The notes beneath the pieces are model-generated. The model was given only the letters and a program-made list of their open reading frames with translations. It did no database searches and was not told the origin of the DNA. A stretch of DNA of 15,967 bases, from positions 1 through 15,967 of the forward strand of contig JAHHTN010000043.1 of assembly GCA_020024645.1 (NCBI GenBank), given 5' to 3'. The DNA is from Faecalimonas sp. (GTDB lineage Bacteria > Bacillota > Clostridia > Lachnospirales > Lachnospiraceae). Positions 13,918 to 15,967 of the stretch are shown here, in pieces (position 1 is the first letter of the stretch; every line of letters starts with the position of its first letter). A program made the translations under genes and the position numbers.

Positions 13918-15606
13918 TTAAACTTCTTCTACTAATTTCTGAAGTGCTTCTAACGCTTCATCTGGAAGTTTATCATATCCGTCTTTCTTTGTAGCAAACC
14001 CTTCTACTGCATTTACACGGTTCTGCATAGCATTCTTTAACTGTGCCTTGTAGTCTTCATCATTCAAATCTGGAACAAATCCTTCCCATTCCATGATTTC
14101 GATATCTTCAAAGTTACCCCACTGTTTAAATTCTGCTTTGTTTTCTACAATTGTTTCCAAAATTCCTAATGTATCTTTTGGCTGAACTTTTTTGCCCATG
14201 AAATCACCTGTGTTGATGATATAGCAATCTACGTTCTTTTCTTCAACTAATTTTTTGAATTTTTCATAGTCATTTACTAATGGATATGTTCTAAATGGGT
14301 TTGCATAAGGAACAATACGAAGAGCATTTAAATCTGTTCCTGCTGCAACACGTTCTGCTGTAGATGTTTTTGTTGCGAGTGTTGCACCCATAACTGATGC
14401 TAAAGCAGCACCTTTTAATTTTACTACTGGTGGAATTGTAGGGTCTTTCATAATCCAGAAAATAGCATTTACTGGAGCATCAATCTTATCTACACGGTTA
14501 GGTGACCATAATTTAGACTTCAACGCACGTCCATTACCATTTCTAATATCTTCTGTTACTAACTGAACTTTTCCATCTTCATCTAAAGTTGCTGAACAGT
14601 TCTGTGCTGATAATAAGAATTTATTATCAGGGCATCCTGTTGGATAATCTGCCGTTTTATCGAAATATGTAGGTTCTAACGCTACAGATGAACAAGTATC
14701 TGTATTAATGATAAATGCATCATCATGAAGAACAGTAATTGGATATTTTCCATTGTGTTGAGCATGAGTTAATGTTGATTTACCTGATCCTGATAAACCA
14801 AATACAGATGCTACATATTTAGATCCATCAGCTAATGTATATTCTTTCTGTCCACCATGACATGAAGCATATCCATTTCTATTAGCAATTGCCCATGCCA
14901 TAGTAAGTGTTCCTTTTTTATGTTCTCCAAAATATCTCATTCCAAGAATACAAGCACAGTTCTCTGCTGTATCAAAATAACATAATGTAAGAGGATCGCT
15001 TAAACAGCTATAGTCAACATCTGGTCTTTCCTGTGGAATCCACTGCGGATCAGAGAAAATATAAATGTCTGGTTCTTTTCCATCTCCAACTGCTTTTGAG
15101 TTCTTATACATTTTCACATATTCATCAGACATATATTGGAAGTTTAACATCCAGTTATACATAATATTTTCTTCTCCTTCAGGAATGAGAAGGTGTGCTT
15201 TTACCATAAATTCTGGATCAAGACCAACATAAACTTCTGCATGGTACATTGTTTTCCAACGTGATTCATAAACAGCATCCATTGTTACTTTATCAAGTTT
15301 TGCTGCATCTACACCTGGTTCTCCTTTAATACGACGTGCTGCCGCATAACGTCCAGTTACAGCTCCATCATTGAATAAAAGAACTTTTGCATCTTTATCA
15401 AGACCAAATTCTTCTCCTCTATATACAGGCATATCTGTTACAATTGTTCCTGGTGAATTTTTTGCTAATTCATATGCCTCTCTTAATGTATTAACTTTTA
15501 CTACATTGTTTCCATAAAATGCTGCTTCGATGATAGAACGAGTTTTAGAAAAACCTGTTTTTCCAGCACCGATTTCGCTAAGTGGATAATAAGCTTTTGT
15601 TGACAT
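13918..15606 (-). CDS. pckA: Phosphoenolpyruvate carboxykinase (ATP)
   Basis: Cytoplasmic enzyme of 562 residues that interconverts oxaloacetate + ATP and PEP + CO2 + ADP. In fermenting Clostridia it often runs towards oxaloacetate, saving an ATP. The P-loop is GLSGSGKST (270-278) and the metal-binding segment HDD lies at 294-296. A substrate-binding arginine is likely in GRYAAARR (85-92), and RIVPYANPFR (430-439) is also typical. Compared with most ATP-type enzymes (about 520-540) it is slightly long. The start at 15606 has AAGGAGG 8 bases upstream. An in-frame extension of 33 codons to 15705 is rejected because the promoter lies inside it. It is monocistronic, with promoter and terminator both visible. 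No catabolite-control palindrome was recognised. Confidence 0.97.
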   Translation of the reverse strand: MSTKAYYPLSEIGAGKTGFSKTRSIIEAAFYGNNVVKVNTLREAYELAKNSPGTIVTDMPVYRGEEFGLDKDAKVLLFNDGAVTGRYAAARRIKGEPGVDAAKLDKVTMDAVYESRWKTMYHAEVYVGLDPEFMVKAHLLIPEGEENIMYNWMLNFQYMSDEYVKMYKNSKAVGDGKEPDIYIFSDPQWIPQERPDVDYSCLSDPLTLCYFDTAENCACILGMRYFGEHKKGTLTMAWAIANRNGYASCHGGQKEYTLADGSKYVASVFGLSGSGKSTLTHAQHNGKYPITVLHDDAFIINTDTCSSVALEPTYFDKTADYPTGCPDNKFLLSAQNCSATLDEDGKVQLVTEDIRNGNGRALKSKLWSPNRVDKIDAPVNAIFWIMKDPTIPPVVKLKGAALASVMGATLATKTSTAERVAAGTDLNALRIVPYANPFRTYPLVNDYEKFKKLVEEKNVDCYIINTGDFMGKKVQPKDTLGILETIVENKAEFKQWGNFEDIEIMEWEGFVPDLNDEDYKAQLKNAMQNRVNAVEGFATKKDGYDKLPDEALEALQKLVEEV

Positions 15607-15640
15607 ATTATGTTCCTCCTTGAAATTCCAAATTTGTCTC

Positions 15641-15669
15641 ATTATCTCATTTCTATTTCCAAAAGTCAA
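15641..15669 (-). promoter_or_regulatory. Sigma-A promoter of pckA
   Basis: TTGACT (15664-15669), 17 bases, GATAAT (15641-15646). The predicted start near 15634 leaves a leader of about 28 bases containing the AAGGAGG site. The strength fits a highly expressed metabolic enzyme. Confidence 0.85.
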
Positions 15670-15743
15670 TATTTTTTCTGAAAGTTTATTATTTTTACAC
15701 TTCATTTACAACTTTTAAAAAGCATTAATTGAATGTTAAACAT

Positions 15744-15779
15744 AGAAAAATGCAGGATTTAATTCGAATTCCTGCATTT
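15744..15779 (-). terminator. Terminator for a minus-strand gene to the right
   Basis: Perfect 10-bp arms AAATGCAGGA (15748-15757) and TCCTGCATTT (15770-15779) with a 12-base loop. Leftwards the tail is TTTTTCTATG. Rightwards the T-run starts only 7 bases after the stem, so leftward use is favoured. Confidence 0.78.
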
Positions 15780-15967
15780 CTAGGCTTTTTTTCTTCTTTT
15801 CCCTTTATTTTCCCATTCTTAAAAAAGTTTTTTTGCAATTCATTTGTTAAAAACTTCACTATCATTTTTTATTTAATTTATTGCTCAAAATATTCTTTTG
15901 TTGTCTTTATTGTTCCATATCCAAACCAAATCAACACAATTGCAAATATTCCTAATACTATCTATAC
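15780..15967 (-). other. AT-rich end region with a doubtful coding tail
   Basis: No complete gene. Read leftwards from the edge, one frame ends at a TAA at 15880-15882 and its last 27 residues look membrane-like (IVLGIFAIVLIW, then FGYGTIKTTKEYFEQ). The codon just before that stretch is TAG, so the frame is closed two codons from the edge and has no good start. It may be the tail of a damaged gene or chance. A weak hairpin AAGTTTTT/AAAAACTT (15825-15832 and 15849-15856) follows it, with a U-rich tail. Confidence 0.3.

Noticed and set aside
15606..15705. Longer pckA product starting at 15705
   Set aside because: The consensus promoter at 15641-15669 lies within this extension, and a strong ribosome site directly precedes 15606.

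Overview
The window is low-GC DNA (roughly one third G+C by eye) from an endospore-forming member of the Clostridia, most likely a Lachnospiraceae-type gut anaerobe. This rests on strong AGGAGG ribosome sites, sigma-A promoters and U-tailed terminators of Firmicutes type, a SpoIID-like protein, CotF-like spore proteins behind a sigma-G-type promoter, and an ATP-type PEP carboxykinase. Species level is not supported. No phage, transposon, CRISPR array, tRNA or rRNA was seen; this looks like ordinary chromosome.

Region by region. 1-2640: a minus-strand operon of a YtrA-type GntR repressor, a YtrB-like ABC ATPase and a large ABC permease cut by the left edge. Its promoter is near-consensus, with one palindrome on the start point and a second over the -35 box. 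2640-4380: a divergent pair, an M19 dipeptidase (-) and a class I glutamine amidotransferase of the peptidase C26/PuuD type (+). 4374-4922: a sigma-G-type promoter, two tiny CotF-like spore proteins and a terminator. 4939-6616: a YkpA-type ABC-F ATPase with its own promoter and a bidirectional terminator. 6624-7935: a Nudix hydrolase directly behind a YihY/BrkB membrane protein (-). 7962-9334: a SpoIID/LytB-domain protein (-) with its terminator. 9424-9686: a 6S RNA gene (-) with its own strong promoter and terminator. 9670-13870: a MoxR AAA+ ATPase / DUF58 / transmembrane transglutaminase operon (-). 13875-15669: pckA (-) with promoter and terminator. The last 300 bases hold a terminator for a gene lying mainly outside the window and a doubtful reading-frame tail.

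Working together: the GntR-ABC operon looks self-regulated and is probably an envelope-stress or antibiotic-responsive exporter. MoxR, DUF58 and the transglutaminase form a classic conserved set with a chaperone-like ATPase and membrane-anchored partners. SpoIID and the CotF-like pair point to sporulation. The 6S RNA is a global regulator of sigma-A RNA polymerase. Nothing here is convincingly a brand-new system. The items most worth a second look are the 6S RNA unit, the sigma-G-type promoter driving the split CotF pair, and the double-palindrome GntR control region.
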